From Enterovirga rhinocerotis (GTDB lineage: Bacteria > Pseudomonadota > Alphaproteobacteria > Rhizobiales > Beijerinckiaceae), in assembly GCF_004363955.1 (NCBI RefSeq), contig NZ_SNZR01000011.1, forward strand, positions 1,612,001-1,676,000: a stretch of DNA of 64,000 bases, written 5' to 3'. Below are positions 26,495 to 36,533 of the stretch, one piece after another (the stretch's first letter is position 1; the number at the start of each line of letters is the position of its first letter). Made by a program: the position numbers and the translations under genes. The notes beneath the pieces are model-generated. The model had not been told where the DNA came from, made no database searches, and saw only the letters and a list, made by a program, of their open reading frames with translations.

Positions 26495-26558
26495 GCCCGC
26501 GATCAAGCGGCGTTTCATCCGCCTTTGTCCGCAGGCATCCGTCTGTCGCCCGGTAGCG

Positions 26559-28031
26559 CTACTCGATCCCGAGCTTCTGCTTCACCAGGGCGTTCACCGC
26601 TGCCGGGGCGGCCTTGCCGCCGGTCGCCTTCATGACCTGGCCCACGAACCAGCCGGCGAGGGTCGGCTTCGCCTTGGCCTGCTCCGCCTTGTCCGGGTTG
26701 GCCGCGATCACCTGGTCGACCGCAGCCTCGATGGCGCCGGTATCGGTGACCTGCTTCATGCCGCGCGTCTCGACGAGCTCGCGCGGATCGCCGCCCTCGG
26801 ACCAGACGATCTCGAAGAGGTCCTTGGCGATCTTGCCGGAGATCACCTTCTCGCCGATCAGATCGACGATCGCCCCGAGCTGGTCGGCGGAGACGGGGCT
26901 GTTCTCGATCCCCTTCCCTTCCTTGTTCAGGCGGCCGAAGAGTTCGTTGATGACCCAGTTCGCTGCGGCCTTTCCGTCCCGGCCGCGGGCGATCTCCTCG
27001 AAGTAATCCGCGGTCTCGCGCTCGGCCGTCAGCACCCCTGCATCGTAGGGCGTGAGGCCGTAATCGCCGATGAAGCGCACCTTCTTCTCGTCCGGCAGTT
27101 CCGGCAGCGCCGCGGCGAGACCGTCGACGAAGACCTGGTCGAATTCGAGCGGCAGGAGGTCGGGATCGGGGAAGTAGCGGTAGTCGTGCGCCTCTTCCTT
27201 CGAGCGCATCGAGCGCGTCTCGCCCTTCCCCGCATCGAACAGGCGCGTTTCCTGGTCGATCGTGCCGCCGTCCTCGATGATCGCGATCTGGCGGCGCGCC
27301 TCGTATTCGATGGCCTGGCCGATGAAGCGGATCGAGTTGACGTTCTTGATCTCGCAGCGCGTGCCGAAGGGCTCTCCCGGCCGCCGCACCGAGACGTTCA
27401 CATCGGCACGCAGGTTGCCCTTCTCCATGTCGCCATCGCAGGTGCCGAGATAGCGCAGGATCGTGCGGAGCTTCGTCACATACGCCTTCGCCTCGTCCGA
27501 GGAGCGCATGTCGGGCCGGGAGACGATCTCCATCAGCGCGACGCCCGAGCGGTTGAGATCGACGAAGCTCTCGGTCGGCGAGAGGTCGTGGATGGACTTG
27601 CCGGCATCCTGTTCCAGGTGGAGCCGCTCGATCCCGACGCGGATGCTCTCCCCGTCCGGCAGGTCCACCGTGACCTCGCCCTCGCCCACGATCGGGCTCT
27701 TGTACTGGCTGATCTGGTAGCCCTGCGGCAGGTCCGGATAGAAATAGTTCTTGCGGTCGAAGACCGAGCGCAGGTTGATCTGCGCCTTGAGGCCGAGGCC
27801 CGTGCGGACAGCCTGGGCGATGCATTCGGCGTTGATGACCGGCAGCATTCCCGGCATGGCCGCGTCCACGAGCGAGACGTGGTCGTTCGGTGCCCCGCCG
27901 AAGGCCGTGGAGGCACCCGAGAACAGCTTCGCCCGGCTCGTCACCTGGGCGTGGACCTCGAGGCCGATCACGACCTCCCAGTCGCCGAGGGCGCCGGAAA
28001 TGAGCTTCTTCGGGTTCACGGGCGCGTTCAT
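26559..28031 (-). CDS. gatB: Asp-tRNA(Asn)/Glu-tRNA(Gln) amidotransferase subunit B
   Basis: A 490-residue subunit of GatCAB, which converts misacylated Glu-tRNA(Gln) or Asp-tRNA(Asn) to the correct amide. It has the N-terminal '[22 protein letters not shown]', '[20 protein letters not shown]' and '[24 protein letters not shown]', and a C-terminal YqeY-like tail ending '[12 protein letters not shown]'. I chose the ATG preceded by GAGGA. The gene is about 0.7 kb downstream of gatA on the same strand. Confidence 0.96.
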   Translation of the reverse strand: MNAPVNPKKLISGALGDWEVVIGLEVHAQVTSRAKLFSGASTAFGGAPNDHVSLVDAAMPGMLPVINAECIAQAVRTGLGLKAQINLRSVFDRKNYFYPDLPQGYQISQYKSPIVGEGEVTVDLPDGESIRVGIERLHLEQDAGKSIHDLSPTESFVDLNRSGVALMEIVSRPDMRSSDEAKAYVTKLRTILRYLGTCDGDMEKGNLRADVNVSVRRPGEPFGTRCEIKNVNSIRFIGQAIEYEARRQIAIIEDGGTIDQETRLFDAGKGETRSMRSKEEAHDYRYFPDPDLLPLEFDQVFVDGLAAALPELPDEKKVRFIGDYGLTPYDAGVLTAERETADYFEEIARGRDGKAAANWVINELFGRLNKEGKGIENSPVSADQLGAIVDLIGEKVISGKIAKDLFEIVWSEGGDPRELVETRGMKQVTDTGAIEAAVDQVIAANPDKAEQAKAKPTLAGWFVGQVMKATGGKAAPAAVNALVKQKLGIE

Positions 28032-28163
28032 GCCGCCGGGTCCTCGCATTCTCTGTCGGCCCTCAGTAGGGAGACGGGCAGGCGCGGGTCAACCGCGCAA
28101 TCCCGCCGGAAACAATCGCGGACATGGTGCGTTGTGTCCGCTACGGCGTCGAGGACGAGAACC

Positions 28164-28415
28164 ATGGCCGTCCACCCCTTCCCCATCGACAGAGCCCGGC
28201 TCGCATCGATGCCGCGCGTGTCGCCAGACGATCGCTTCTGGATGCGACGCGAAGGTCCGGCTCTCCGGTTCAGCCGAGCGGGCGGCCTGCTGATCGGCTC
28301 GGCGATCGTCGGCGGCGCCATGCTCGCCTTCCATTCGGTCGAATCGCCCCGGACATCTCCGCCCGAGCTGCAGATCGTCTACGAGGCGGGACCGCTTGCG
28401 CACCCCGCCCGCTGA
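28164..28415 (+). CDS. Small membrane protein, unknown
   Basis: An 83-residue open frame with one predicted membrane helix (residues ~40-57, LLIGSAIVGGAMLAFHS) and charged ends. A GAGGACGAGAACC purine-rich stretch precedes the ATG. I do not recognise the family. It sits alone on the + strand between gatB and a minus-strand membrane-protein gene. It may be real, given its start signal and composition, but it is short. Confidence 0.45.
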   Translation: MAVHPFPIDRARLASMPRVSPDDRFWMRREGPALRFSRAGGLLIGSAIVGGAMLAFHSVESPRTSPPELQIVYEAGPLAHPAR

Positions 28416-28424
28416 CCGAGGCGA

Positions 28425-28724
28425 TCAGCGACGACGCTCGTAAAGGCGGTGCGCGCCGTAGCCGAGACCGGCCCAGATCAGCGCCGCGACGCTCCGCACG
28501 GGCAGCAGCATCGGCCCTTCGCGCGACACGGGCGCGAGGGACGGGATGCCGATCCACGTGATCACCGCCTCGATGACGAGCGTGATGCCGATCGCGGCGA
28601 TGGCGGCGATGAAGACCTTGCCGGCCTGATCCGCCTTCCAGCCGAGATAGGTCGCCGCGACGATCAGGATCGGATCGAACGCAGCCAGGATCCAGGTGGA
28701 GAAGGGAACCGAGGGAGCGATCAA
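28425..28724 (-). CDS. Small integral membrane protein, unknown
   Basis: A 99-residue protein with three predicted membrane helices (about residues 8-27, 36-58, 76-94) and a basic C-terminus. Its start overlaps the chorismate mutase stop by 4 bases, so it belongs to the gatC-gatA operon. I cannot assign a family. Confidence 0.7.
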   Translation of the reverse strand: MIAPSVPFSTWILAAFDPILIVAATYLGWKADQAGKVFIAAIAAIGITLVIEAVITWIGIPSLAPVSREGPMLLPVRSVAALIWAGLGYGAHRLYERRR

Positions 28725-29026
28725 GATCGCGGCTCCGGCAGGCGCCGTTCCTCGTAGGCGATCGTCCAGTCGATCATGGCGCGCCAGAGCGTTTCGGCGA
28801 GGTCGGGCGGAACGCCGCCCTGTGACGCTTTTTCCCGGACGTGCGCGACGACCTCTTCCACGCGATCTGGCAGGAGTGCCGGGAGCCCGTGCTCCTGTTT
28901 GATCGCGATGACGCGCTCGACGATCCCGAGGCGCCGCGCGAGAAGCCCGACGATCTCGGCGTCGACCGCGTCGATCTCCACCCGGAGCGGAGCGAGCGGG
29001 AATTCGTCGGAAGCGCGACCGGACAT
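28721..29026 (-). CDS. Chorismate mutase (AroQ type)
   Basis: A 101-residue all-helical AroQ chorismate mutase, converting chorismate to prephenate for Phe and Tyr synthesis. It shows the first-helix pattern 'LRVEIDAVDAEIVGLLARRLGIVERVIAIKQEHG', with the active-site Arg and Lys, then 'LPDRVEEVVAHVREKA' and a last helix 'LWRAMIDWTIAYEERRL'. The ATG overlaps the gatA stop (TGATG), so it is translated with the amidotransferase. No aromatic pathway gene is nearby, which makes this housekeeping pairing notable. Confidence 0.88.
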   Translation of the reverse strand: MSGRASDEFPLAPLRVEIDAVDAEIVGLLARRLGIVERVIAIKQEHGLPALLPDRVEEVVAHVREKASQGGVPPDLAETLWRAMIDWTIAYEERRLPEPRS

Positions 29027-30528
29027 CACCGCCACCAAGGCTCGGGCAGCGTCACGGGGCCGGCGCTCTCCTCGATCACGCGGGCGGCGGCGAACAGCGT
29101 CTCCTCGTCGAAGGGACGGCCGATGAGCTGGAGCCCGAGAGGCAGGCCCTGCGCATCGAAGCCCGCCGGGACCGCGATGCCGGGCAGGCCGGCCATGTTC
29201 ACCGTCACGGTGAAGACGTCGTTGAGATACATCTCGACCGGGTCGGCGCTGCCCTTCTCGCCGATGCCGAAGGCTCCGGACGGCGTCGCCGGCGTCAGGA
29301 TGGCGTCGACGCCGGCCGCGTAGCATTCCTCGAAATCGCGCTTGATGAGGGTGCGGATGCGCTGCGCCCGCACGTAATAGGCGTCGTAATAGCCGGCCGA
29401 GAGGACGTAGGTGCCGATCATGATCCGGCGCTTGACCTCGCGGCCGAAACCTTCGGCGCGGGTGTTCTCGTACATCTCGGCGATGTCGCGGCCCGGCACC
29501 CGCAGGCCGTAGCGCACGCCGTCATAGCGGGCGAGGTTGGACGAGGCTTCGGCCGGCGCCACGATGTAATAGGCCGGCAGGGCGTATTTCGTGTGCGGCA
29601 GGGAGACCTCGACCACCTTCGCCCCGGCGGCTTCGAGCCAGGCCCGGCCCTGGTCCCAGAGCGCGCCGATTTCCGGCGGCATCCCCTCGATGCGGTATTC
29701 CTTCGGAATGCCGATGGTGAGCCCCTTCACGCCCCGGCCAAGCGCGGCCTCGTAATCGGGGACGGCGAGATCGGCCGATGTCGTGTCCTTGGGGTCATGC
29801 CCGGCCATGGAGCGCAACAGGATGGCGCAGTCCTGCACCGTCCGCGCGATCGGGCCGGCCTGATCCAGCGAGGAGGCGAAGGCGACGATGCCCCAGCGCG
29901 AGCAGCGCCCGTAGGTCGGCTTGATGCCGACCGTGCCCGTGAAGGCGGCCGGCTGGCGGATGGATCCGCCGGTATCGGTCGCGGTCGCGCCGAGGCAGAG
30001 GCGGGCGGCGACCGCGGCCGCCGAGCCGCCCGAGGAGCCGCCGGGCACGAGATGCGTGCCTTCGATATCGGCCCCGGCATTCGAGCCGTCGCGGCGCCAG
30101 GGCGAGACGACAGGGCCGAAGGACGAGGTCTCGTTCGACGAGCCCATGGCGAACTCGTCGTTGTTGAGCTTGCCGAGCATCACGGCGCCGTCACGCCAGA
30201 GCTGGGTCGTGACGGTCGATTCATAGGCCGGCGTGAAGTCGTTCAGGATGCCGCTGCAGGCCGTCGTGCGAACGTCCTTCGTGCAGAACAGGTCCTTGAT
30301 CCCGAGCGGCAAGCCCTCCAGCGGACCGCCCTCCCCCTTGGCGAGACGTTCGTCGCTCGCACCCGCCATGGCCAGCGCCTGGTCGGGCGTCTCGAGGACA
30401 TAGGCGTTCAGCGCCCTCGCACCGGCCACCGCCTCGACATGGGCCCGGGTCAGCTCGACCGCGGTGAAGTCCTTCGCGCGGAGGCCATCGCGGGCTTCGG
30501 CCAGGGAGAGTTGTGTCAGATCCGTCAT
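29026..30528 (-). CDS. gatA: Asp-tRNA(Asn)/Glu-tRNA(Gln) amidotransferase subunit A
   Basis: The 500-residue catalytic amidase of GatCAB, which releases ammonia from glutamine. The amidase-signature Ser-cisSer-Lys machinery is visible: '[14 protein letters not shown]' with the catalytic lysine and '[17 protein letters not shown]' with the two serines. '[34 protein letters not shown]' follows, as in all GatA. gatC lies 101 bases upstream. Confidence 0.96.
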   Translation of the reverse strand: MTDLTQLSLAEARDGLRAKDFTAVELTRAHVEAVAGARALNAYVLETPDQALAMAGASDERLAKGEGGPLEGLPLGIKDLFCTKDVRTTACSGILNDFTPAYESTVTTQLWRDGAVMLGKLNNDEFAMGSSNETSSFGPVVSPWRRDGSNAGADIEGTHLVPGGSSGGSAAAVAARLCLGATATDTGGSIRQPAAFTGTVGIKPTYGRCSRWGIVAFASSLDQAGPIARTVQDCAILLRSMAGHDPKDTTSADLAVPDYEAALGRGVKGLTIGIPKEYRIEGMPPEIGALWDQGRAWLEAAGAKVVEVSLPHTKYALPAYYIVAPAEASSNLARYDGVRYGLRVPGRDIAEMYENTRAEGFGREVKRRIMIGTYVLSAGYYDAYYVRAQRIRTLIKRDFEECYAAGVDAILTPATPSGAFGIGEKGSADPVEMYLNDVFTVTVNMAGLPGIAVPAGFDAQGLPLGLQLIGRPFDEETLFAAARVIEESAGPVTLPEPWWR

Positions 30529-30629
30529 GGTCTCGGGAATGTCCGGGGCGGCCGATGGCGCGGGTTCCGCGTCTCACATCGATGGCGATACGACAACCCG
30601 GCCTGTCGCCGGGCGGCGAAGGGCGCGGC

Positions 30630-30917
30630 CTATTCGACGACTTTGGGAACGAGAAAGAAGCCATCCTCGCTCGCGGGCGCATTACCGACGATGACGGCTG
30701 CCTTGCCGCCATCGGTCACGACATCCTCGCGCTGCTTCATGCGCATGGGCGTCACCGCCGTCATCGGCTCGACACCCGCGACGTCGACCTCGTTCAATTG
30801 CTCGACGAAGGCGAGGATCGCGTTGAGCTCGCCCTGCATGCGCGGCACGTCGGCATCCTCGATCGCGATCCGCGACAGATGCGCGATCCGCCTTACCGTT
30901 GCCTCGTCGACCGACAT
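30630..30917 (-). CDS. gatC: Asp-tRNA(Asn)/Glu-tRNA(Gln) amidotransferase subunit C
   Basis: The 95-residue small subunit that stabilises GatA on GatB. It has '[52 protein letters not shown]', and near the C-terminus '[33 protein letters not shown]'. A strong AAGGAG lies 6 bases before the ATG. It is the first gene of the gatC-gatA-chorismate mutase operon. Confidence 0.96.
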   Translation of the reverse strand: MSVDEATVRRIAHLSRIAIEDADVPRMQGELNAILAFVEQLNEVDVAGVEPMTAVTPMRMKQREDVVTDGGKAAVIVGNAPASEDGFFLVPKVVE

Positions 30918-30977
30918 CCCGCGCTCCTTCTTGCGCGGGCGGCTATACCACCAGCCATCGACCGATCACAACGCGCC

Positions 30978-31457
30978 TCAGGTGATGCGATGCATTCGCT
31001 CCGAGGTCTCGGGCACGATGATCACGTTCTCGGCCGCGTGCTGGCGCCCGAGATAATAGGTGCCGGCGAGGGTCGCGACGAAGATCGCGAGAAACAGCAT
31101 CTCGCGCAGCCAGGTCGGCACACGACGGCCATCCCCGGCGACATTGTCGTTGGCACAGCGGCGAGGCGCCGCCGTTTCAGCTGGCAGGAAAGATTGGCGC
31201 AGGCCCGAGCCAGAGACCGAGACGATGGAATCGGCCGGGATCCGGACCATCCGCCGGGCGACGGCGCGGCTCGTTCCCGAAAGGACCAACTCGGCCTGCC
31301 GCAGGGCAGGCACGTTCGCCGAACGGCGCTCGACGGGCTCGCGCGGCTTCTCACGCCGCGCGAACCAGGCGTGGCCGGCACGGGCCTCGACCTCGAACGG
31401 GCGCTGGACCGCGCCATCGTCCGACCCGGACGCGCCGAACGTGCGCCGCCTCCTCAT
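30978..31457 (-). CDS. Hypothetical protein with one C-terminal membrane helix
   Basis: A 159-residue protein with a basic, probably disordered N-terminal ~110 residues and a membrane helix at about residues 118-138 (WLREMLFLAIFVATLAGTYYLG), followed by a short tail. I do not recognise the family. It lies directly upstream of gatC on the same strand with a 60-base gap. A palindrome lies 22 bases upstream of its start. It could be a tail-anchored inner-membrane protein. Confidence 0.55.
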   Translation of the reverse strand: MRRRRTFGASGSDDGAVQRPFEVEARAGHAWFARREKPREPVERRSANVPALRQAELVLSGTSRAVARRMVRIPADSIVSVSGSGLRQSFLPAETAAPRRCANDNVAGDGRRVPTWLREMLFLAIFVATLAGTYYLGRQHAAENVIIVPETSERMHRIT

Positions 31458-31472
31458 CGCCGTCCACCATGG

Positions 31473-31494
31473 TTAAGAAATAGTGAACCACTAT
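31473..31494 (-). promoter_or_regulatory. Palindrome and CtrA-like half-site upstream of the hypothetical gene
   Basis: ATAGTG (31480-31485) and CACTAT (31489-31494) form a perfect palindrome with a 3-base centre. It overlaps TTAA-N7-TGAAC (31473-31488), one mismatch from the alphaproteobacterial CtrA site TTAA-N7-TTAAC. Either may regulate the gene starting at 31457. Confidence 0.35.
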
Positions 31495-31557
31495 GGCACA
31501 ACTCGATCGGCCCGGTCACGCTCCACGATGCGAAAGCGCGAACAAGGTTAACGCCGT

Positions 31558-32256
31558 TCAGAGCGTCACGGCCGTCCCGACATGAGGGGTCAGAACCTGC
31601 ATGCCGCTGCCCTCCATCGCGGCCACGAAGGCATCGGCATTGGGCGCGATGATCGGGAAGGACCCGAAATGGCAGGGGATGACGGCCTTCGGCTTGAAGA
31701 AGCGCCGGACCGCGAACGCCGCACCCTCGGCCCCCATGGTGAAGCGGTCGCCGACCGGCACGATCACGACGTCCGGGCTGAACCGCTCCTGGAGCAGGGC
31801 CATGTCGCCGAACACGTCGGTATCGCCCATATGGTAGACGGTCGGCTCGCCGGGCGCCCGCACGATGATGCCGTTCGGAAGCCCCAGCGGCGTGAAGACA
31901 TCGTCCTCGATCATGGTCGAGGAGTGATCGGCGCGGGTGAAGGTCACGGAGAAGCCGCCCTGATCGGTCGTTCCGCCCGTGTTCATCGGGTCGATGGCCT
32001 TCGCCCCCTTGCCGGCGAGGTACATGCAGACCTCGAAATTCGACACGATCTTGGCGCCGGTCCTCGCCTCGATCGCGAGGGCATCGCCGATATGGTCGCT
32101 ATGGCCGTGCGTGATCAGGATGTGGGTGGCGCCGTCCGCGGCCTTCTCCGGATCGCCCTGGAAGCCGGGATTGCCGGTATAGAACGGGTCGATCAGCACG
32201 ACCTTGTCCGCGAATTCGAGTCGGAAAGCCGAATGTCCCTGCCAGATCACGCGCAT
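31558..32256 (-). CDS. UPF0173 metallo-beta-lactamase-fold hydrolase
   Basis: A 232-residue metal-dependent hydrolase of the UPF0173/UlaG-like group. The metal-binding motif is '[13 protein letters not shown]', with further ligands in 'TRADHSS', '[12 protein letters not shown]' and 'IPCHFGSFP'. The substrate is unknown. I chose the second of two adjacent ATGs because GGAGG lies 7 bases upstream. It is divergent from ruvX with about 90 bases between. Confidence 0.9.
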   Translation of the reverse strand: MRVIWQGHSAFRLEFADKVVLIDPFYTGNPGFQGDPEKAADGATHILITHGHSDHIGDALAIEARTGAKIVSNFEVCMYLAGKGAKAIDPMNTGGTTDQGGFSVTFTRADHSSTMIEDDVFTPLGLPNGIIVRAPGEPTVYHMGDTDVFGDMALLQERFSPDVVIVPVGDRFTMGAEGAAFAVRRFFKPKAVIPCHFGSFPIIAPNADAFVAAMEGSGMQVLTPHVGTAVTL

Positions 32257-32345
32257 CATCTGTCCTCCGTTGTCGTTGCAGGCCATGTAGCGAGCACCGG
32301 CCCGGATCGGAACCCTTCTTCGAACACCCGACGGGACCAGAGCCG

Positions 32346-32840
32346 ATGAGCGACATCAACGATCTGGCCGGAGTGCTGTCCCTGCCGAGGGGCGCACGGC
32401 TGCTCGGCTTCGATCTCGGCACCAAGACGATCGGCCTCGCCCTGTCCGACGTGGAGCGCAGCCTCGCCACGCCCCTCGAGACGATCCGGCGGACGAAGTT
32501 CACCGCGGACGCGGCCCGCATCCGGACCATCGCCGAGCAGTATCAGGTGGGCGGATTCGTCGTCGGGCTGCCTCTCAACATGGACGGCAGCGAGGGCCCG
32601 CGCGCGCAAGCGACGCGCTCCTTCGTGCGCAACCTCCGGCGGGAGATCGCCCTGCCGGCAGCGTTCTGGGACGAACGGCTGTCGACAGCCGCCGTGACGC
32701 GCGAGCTGATCAGCCAGGACGCTTCGCGCGCGAAGCGGGCTCAGGTCGTCGACCGGCTCGCCGCAGCCTACATTCTCCAGGGCGCTCTCGACCGGCTGCG
32801 AAGCCTCGGGCACGAGGCGACCGACGCCATGGACGATTGA
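32346..32840 (+). CDS. ruvX: RuvX/YqgF (putative Holliday junction resolvase, pre-16S rRNA nuclease)
   Basis: A 164-residue RNase H-fold nuclease acting in maturation of the 16S rRNA 5' end and possibly on recombination junctions. It has '[17 protein letters not shown]' with the first catalytic Asp, '[23 protein letters not shown]', '[11 protein letters not shown]' with the acidic pair, and the final '[14 protein letters not shown]'. The length is typical. Confidence 0.94.
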   Translation: MSDINDLAGVLSLPRGARLLGFDLGTKTIGLALSDVERSLATPLETIRRTKFTADAARIRTIAEQYQVGGFVVGLPLNMDGSEGPRAQATRSFVRNLRREIALPAAFWDERLSTAAVTRELISQDASRAKRAQVVDRLAAAYILQGALDRLRSLGHEATDAMDD

Positions 32841-32880
32841 ACAGACAGCAATCCTCAATCGTGCGATACGCTTCATCACT

Positions 32881-32904
32881 CGCCCTGATTGCAATCAGAG
32901 GGCG
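32881..32904. repeat. Palindrome between ruvX and a small gene
   Basis: TGATTGCAATCA (32886-32897) is a perfect 12-base palindrome flanked by CGCCC (32881-32885) and GGGCG (32900-32904), broken only by one extra base. There is no T-run, so it is more likely an operator or a processed hairpin than a classical terminator. It lies 14 bases before the next start codon. Confidence 0.5.
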
Positions 32905-32917
32905 CCCACGCTAAACC

Positions 32918-33169
32918 GTGGACGATCCACTCCTGCCAAAGGTCAGGGAGATGCACGGGTCGATGTCAAAGGAGCTGGAAAGAGACCCGGATGCCCCTTC
33001 GGAGCGGCTTCGTGGCACGGCCGAATACATCGCGGAGCTGAGCGACGAACTGGCCAAACTGGCCCGCGCGGAACGGCTCGAATTTCTCGGCACGTTGCTC
33101 GACATGGCGCGGCTGGAAGCGCGAACCGTGGCACAGCGCGCCCGCAAGAAAGGCACCGTCGGCGGTTGA
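32918..33169 (+). CDS. Small conserved-looking protein, unknown
   Basis: An 83-residue, mostly helical, charged protein ('SERLRGTAEYIAELSDELAKLARAERLEFLGTLLDMARLEARTVAQRARKK'). The composition and the pattern of leucines suggest a helical hairpin. I do not recognise a named family. The listed start is GTG; ATGs at 32951 and 32963 are alternatives. A palindrome just upstream may regulate it. Confidence 0.55.
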   Translation: MDDPLLPKVREMHGSMSKELERDPDAPSERLRGTAEYIAELSDELAKLARAERLEFLGTLLDMARLEARTVAQRARKKGTVGG

Positions 33170-33267
33170 GGCAGACCGCAGGAAAGCGCGATCTTGATCC
33201 AACAAAAATCATGATCTTACAGAAATTTATAGCGCGTTGCTGAACTACCAATGCAACCGCGCCGGCT

Positions 33268-34536
33268 TCACGCCTTGGCGCCGCCGAGCGGAGCAACGGC
33301 CTGTGACATTTGGAGCGAGACGGCGTTGCCGGAGTGCCGGATGATCGATCCCGACAGTTCGAGTTCGATCAGCGCCGAGTGGACCGCTCCGACCGGAAGC
33401 CCGGCCTGACGGGCGAGATCGTCGATCGCGACCGGACTGGCGCCGAGAAGCGCCGCGACACGCTCCCGGTCGCCGGGCGGAACCTCGTCGCCCGGTTCAG
33501 GCTCAGCCCATGACCCGATCGGGAAGCGCTCGTCGCCATCCTCGTCGGATCCCGATTCGAACTCGTCCCAGAACCGGTCGGCCTCGCTCAATCGTGATCC
33601 GCCCGCTGCCGGCTCGTGCCATGCCGGCTGTCGTTCGCCGATCCCCGTTCCCTTCGACAGGAGCGGCTCGAGCGCCGAGACGACATGGTCGGCGTCGGCG
33701 CAGAGGGTCGCGCCGCCGCGGATGAGATCGTTCGTGCCCTCGGCGCGCGGATCGAGCGGCGATCCCGGCACGGCGAAGACCTCCCTGCCCTGCTCGGCCG
33801 CGAGCCGGGCGGTGATCAGGGAGCCCGAACGCCGCGCCGCCTCCACCACGACCACCCCGTAGGAGAGCCCCGAGACGATGCGGTTCCGGCGCGGGAAGTC
33901 CTGCGCCCGCGGCTCCCAGCCGAACGGCATCTCGCTGACGACCGCTCCGCCCTCGCCGATGATGCGCTCGAGGAGGCCCTTGTTCTCGCTCGGGTAGATG
34001 CGGTCGTGCCCCCCGGCGAGGACCGCGACGGTGCCGGAGGCGAGCGCCGCGCGGTGCGCACGCGTGTCGATGCCGCGTGCGAGACCCGAGACGACGACGT
34101 AGCCCGCGGCGCCGAGCCCGGCCGCGAGACGCTCGGTGAAGGCGAGCCCCGCCGCCGAGGCGTTGCGCGAGCCCACGATGGCGACGGCCGGCCGCAGAAG
34201 CGCCGGTCCGTCGCCCCGCACGGCGAGAAGAGGCGGGGCGGTATCGATGGCGCGCAGGGGCGTCGGATAATCCCCCTCGACGCTCGCGACGAAGCGGATC
34301 CCGGCCCGCCCGGCCGCCTCGATCTCACGCAGGGCCTCGGCACGGGTCGTGACCTCGATCGCGCGGCCGGCCCGGCGTGCCAGACCCGGCAGCGCCTCCA
34401 GAACCTCTCGGGCGCCGCCGTGCCGGCTCATCAAGGCGCGAAAGGTGCGGGGACCGATCCGCTCGGTCCGGATGAGGCGAAGCCAGTCGAGCCGCTGCTC
34501 GTCGGTGAGCGGGGGCGGGCTCACCGACGGGTTCAC
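33268..34536 (-). CDS. dprA: DNA-processing protein DprA
   Basis: A 422-residue protein that loads RecA on incoming single-stranded DNA during transformation and may act more widely in recombination. The Rossmann-like DprA core is clear: '[49 protein letters not shown]', '[22 protein letters not shown]', '[45 protein letters not shown]'. A C-terminal winged-helix-like domain follows. The GTG start overlaps the plsY stop by 4 bases. No other competence gene is visible. Confidence 0.94.
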   Translation of the reverse strand: MNPSVSPPPLTDEQRLDWLRLIRTERIGPRTFRALMSRHGGAREVLEALPGLARRAGRAIEVTTRAEALREIEAAGRAGIRFVASVEGDYPTPLRAIDTAPPLLAVRGDGPALLRPAVAIVGSRNASAAGLAFTERLAAGLGAAGYVVVSGLARGIDTRAHRAALASGTVAVLAGGHDRIYPSENKGLLERIIGEGGAVVSEMPFGWEPRAQDFPRRNRIVSGLSYGVVVVEAARRSGSLITARLAAEQGREVFAVPGSPLDPRAEGTNDLIRGGATLCADADHVVSALEPLLSKGTGIGERQPAWHEPAAGGSRLSEADRFWDEFESGSDEDGDERFPIGSWAEPEPGDEVPPGDRERVAALLGASPVAIDDLARQAGLPVGAVHSALIELELSGSIIRHSGNAVSLQMSQAVAPLGGAKA

Positions 34537-35144
34537 CCCTTGCGGCCGATCTTGGTTTCGGTGCCCGCGATCAGGCGCTCGATATTCGGCCGATGCTTCA
34601 GCCAGAGGATCGCCGTCAGGACGAGGAGCGCGCCGCTCGTCGCCGGATCGCCGAGCCACCAGGGCAGGAGCGCGGAGACGAGGGAGGCCGAGAGGCCGCC
34701 GACCGAGGAATAGCGCGTGCCGAAGGCGGCTGCGAGCCAGACCAGGGCGAAGGCGACGAAGGCCCGCCAGTCGAGCGCGAGGAGGCAGCCCATGAAGGTC
34801 GCCACCCCCTTGCCGCCCCTGAAGCCGAGCCAGATCGGGAAGCAATGTCCGAGGAAGGCGCCGATCGCCGCGGCGAGCCCGGCCTCCGGCCCGAGCAGCG
34901 CCCGCGCGAGCAGGATCGCCGCCGTGCCCTTCAGGGCGTCGAGCAGCAGCGTCACAGCCGCGAGCGCCTTGTTGCCGGTCCGCAGGACATTGGTCGCGCC
35001 GATATTGCCCGAGCCGATGCCCCGGATGTCGCCGAGCCCGGCGGCTCTCGTCAGCAGAAGGCCGAACGGGATCGAGCCGAGCCCGTAGCCGAGGGAGAGC
35101 CCGGCGAGGATGGCCGGCCAGGGCCAGGCGGCGAGGGAGCCCAT
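34533..35144 (-). CDS. plsY: Glycerol-3-phosphate acyltransferase PlsY
   Basis: A 203-residue inner-membrane enzyme that transfers the acyl group from acyl-phosphate to glycerol 3-phosphate, the first step of phospholipid synthesis. Conserved motifs are '[34 protein letters not shown]', '[14 protein letters not shown]' and '[26 protein letters not shown]', with about five membrane helices. It overlaps or abuts the dihydroorotase-like gene upstream and dprA downstream, forming one minus-strand unit. Confidence 0.95.
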   Translation of the reverse strand: MGSLAAWPWPAILAGLSLGYGLGSIPFGLLLTRAAGLGDIRGIGSGNIGATNVLRTGNKALAAVTLLLDALKGTAAILLARALLGPEAGLAAAIGAFLGHCFPIWLGFRGGKGVATFMGCLLALDWRAFVAFALVWLAAAFGTRYSSVGGLSASLVSALLPWWLGDPATSGALLVLTAILWLKHRPNIERLIAGTETKIGRKG

Positions 35145-36463
35145 CAGGCCGCCCGCGCGGCGCCGTCGGCGCGCCGGTCGAACACGACTCGTCCGGCGAC
35201 GATCGTCGCCTGAACACGGCCGGTGAGACGGGATTCGTCGAACGGCGAATTCTTCGAGCGCGAGCGCAACTCGCGTTTGTCGAGCACGTAAGGCTCGTCG
35301 ATGTCGATGAGGGCGAGATCGGCCGGCGCGCCCTTCTGGAGGCGGCCCGTCGGGAGCGACAGGATCTCGGCCGGCCGGCTCGAGACGGCCCGCAGCATCG
35401 CCGGGAGGCTCAGCCGGCCGTCATGGACGAGCCGAAGCGAGGCCGAGAGCAGAGTCTCGAGCCCCAGCGCCCCGTCCGCCGCCTCCGCGAAGGGCAGCCG
35501 CTTCGTCTCGACGTCCTGCGGATTGTGATCGGAGACGACGACGTCGATGACGCCCTCCGCCAGAGCCTCGATCACGGCCTGCCGGTCATCTTCGTGGCGG
35601 AGCGGGGGCGAGAGCTTGCAGAAGGTGCGGTAATGGCCGACGTCGTTCTCGTTGAGCGTCAGGTTGTTGATCGAGACCCCGCAGGTGACGGGCAGCCCCG
35701 CCTCCTTGGCGCGGCGCACGATCTCGACCGAATCCGCGCAGGAGATCATCGCCGCGTGGTAGCGCGCGCCGGTGAGCCGCACGAGGCGCAGATCGCGCTC
35801 CAGCATGATGGTTTCGGCCTCCCGAGGAATGCCGGCCAGGCCGAGGCGGGAGGCGAGTTCGCCCTCGTTCATCACCCCGGTCCCGACGAGGCCCGGCTCG
35901 GCCAGGTGAGGCATCAGGAGCGCGCCGACATCGCGCGCATAGGTCAGGGCCCGGCGCATCACGGCGGCCGAGGCGACGGCGTGCTCGCCGTCGGTGAAGG
36001 CGACCGCACCCGCCTCGCGCAGAAGCCCGAGCTCGGTCATCTCGCGGCCCTGGAGGCCCTTCGTGATGGCGGCGGCCGGGTGGATATGGACGATCGAGGT
36101 GTCGCGTGCCCGCCGCAGCAGGAAGTCGACGATGGCCGGCCCGTCGACCACCGGGTTGGTGTCGGGCATCGAGACGATGGTCGTCACGCCCCCCGCCGCC
36201 GCGGCCTCGCTCGCGGTCTTGAGCGTCTCGCGATGCTCCGCACCCGGCTCGCCGACGAAGGCACGCATATCGACGAGGCCCGGCGCGACCACGGCACCGG
36301 CGCAGCCGATCACCTCCGCTCCGTCCGGAGCGTCGGGCGAAGCGCCCCAGGCGATATCGGCGATCATCCCGTCGCGGAGAAGGAGGCTGCCCCTTCCCTC
36401 GCGGCCCGAACCGGGATCGACGAGGGTCGCATCGGCCAGGATGATCGGTCTCACACTCGTCAC
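35144..36463 (-). CDS. Dihydroorotase-like protein PyrC' lacking metal ligands
   Basis: A 439-residue protein of the class I dihydroorotase family. The N-terminal metal motif, normally DxHxHxR in 'GLVDMHVHFREPG', reads '[19 protein letters not shown]', so both histidines are gone. The later 'TPHHL' segment reads 'VSINNLTL', losing another. '[13 protein letters not shown]' near residue 320 keeps the aspartate region. It is therefore probably a catalytically inactive partner needed for aspartate carbamoyltransferase assembly, as known for PyrC' in other proteobacteria. The GTG start is supported by AGAGGA just upstream; a longer frame to 36520 would translate a repeat. Confidence 0.88.
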   Translation of the reverse strand: MTSVRPIILADATLVDPGSGREGRGSLLLRDGMIADIAWGASPDAPDGAEVIGCAGAVVAPGLVDMRAFVGEPGAEHRETLKTASEAAAAGGVTTIVSMPDTNPVVDGPAIVDFLLRRARDTSIVHIHPAAAITKGLQGREMTELGLLREAGAVAFTDGEHAVASAAVMRRALTYARDVGALLMPHLAEPGLVGTGVMNEGELASRLGLAGIPREAETIMLERDLRLVRLTGARYHAAMISCADSVEIVRRAKEAGLPVTCGVSINNLTLNENDVGHYRTFCKLSPPLRHEDDRQAVIEALAEGVIDVVVSDHNPQDVETKRLPFAEAADGALGLETLLSASLRLVHDGRLSLPAMLRAVSSRPAEILSLPTGRLQKGAPADLALIDIDEPYVLDKRELRSRSKNSPFDESRLTGRVQATIVAGRVVFDRRADGAARAA

Positions 36464-36468
36464 GCGTC

Positions 36469-36518
36469 CTCTCCCGGCCGCTGCGCGGCCACCCTCTCCC
36501 GCCGAAGGGCAGAGGGTC
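36469..36518. repeat. Intergenic hairpin repeat between pyrB and pyrC'
   Basis: A 50-base element with two hairpins: GGCCGC/GCGGCC, and ACCCTCT/AGAGGGT around a 13-base loop. It fills most of the 70-base gap and resembles the CCTCTCCC-type repeats common in Hyphomicrobiales; its edge supplies the likely ribosome binding site of the pyrC' gene. Confidence 0.6.
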
Positions 36519-36533
36519 AATACGCCTCGGCCA

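Noticed and set aside
36464-36520. N-terminal extension of the dihydroorotase-like protein
   Set aside because: The extension translates an intergenic repeat; the GTG start with AGAGGA matches the family start.
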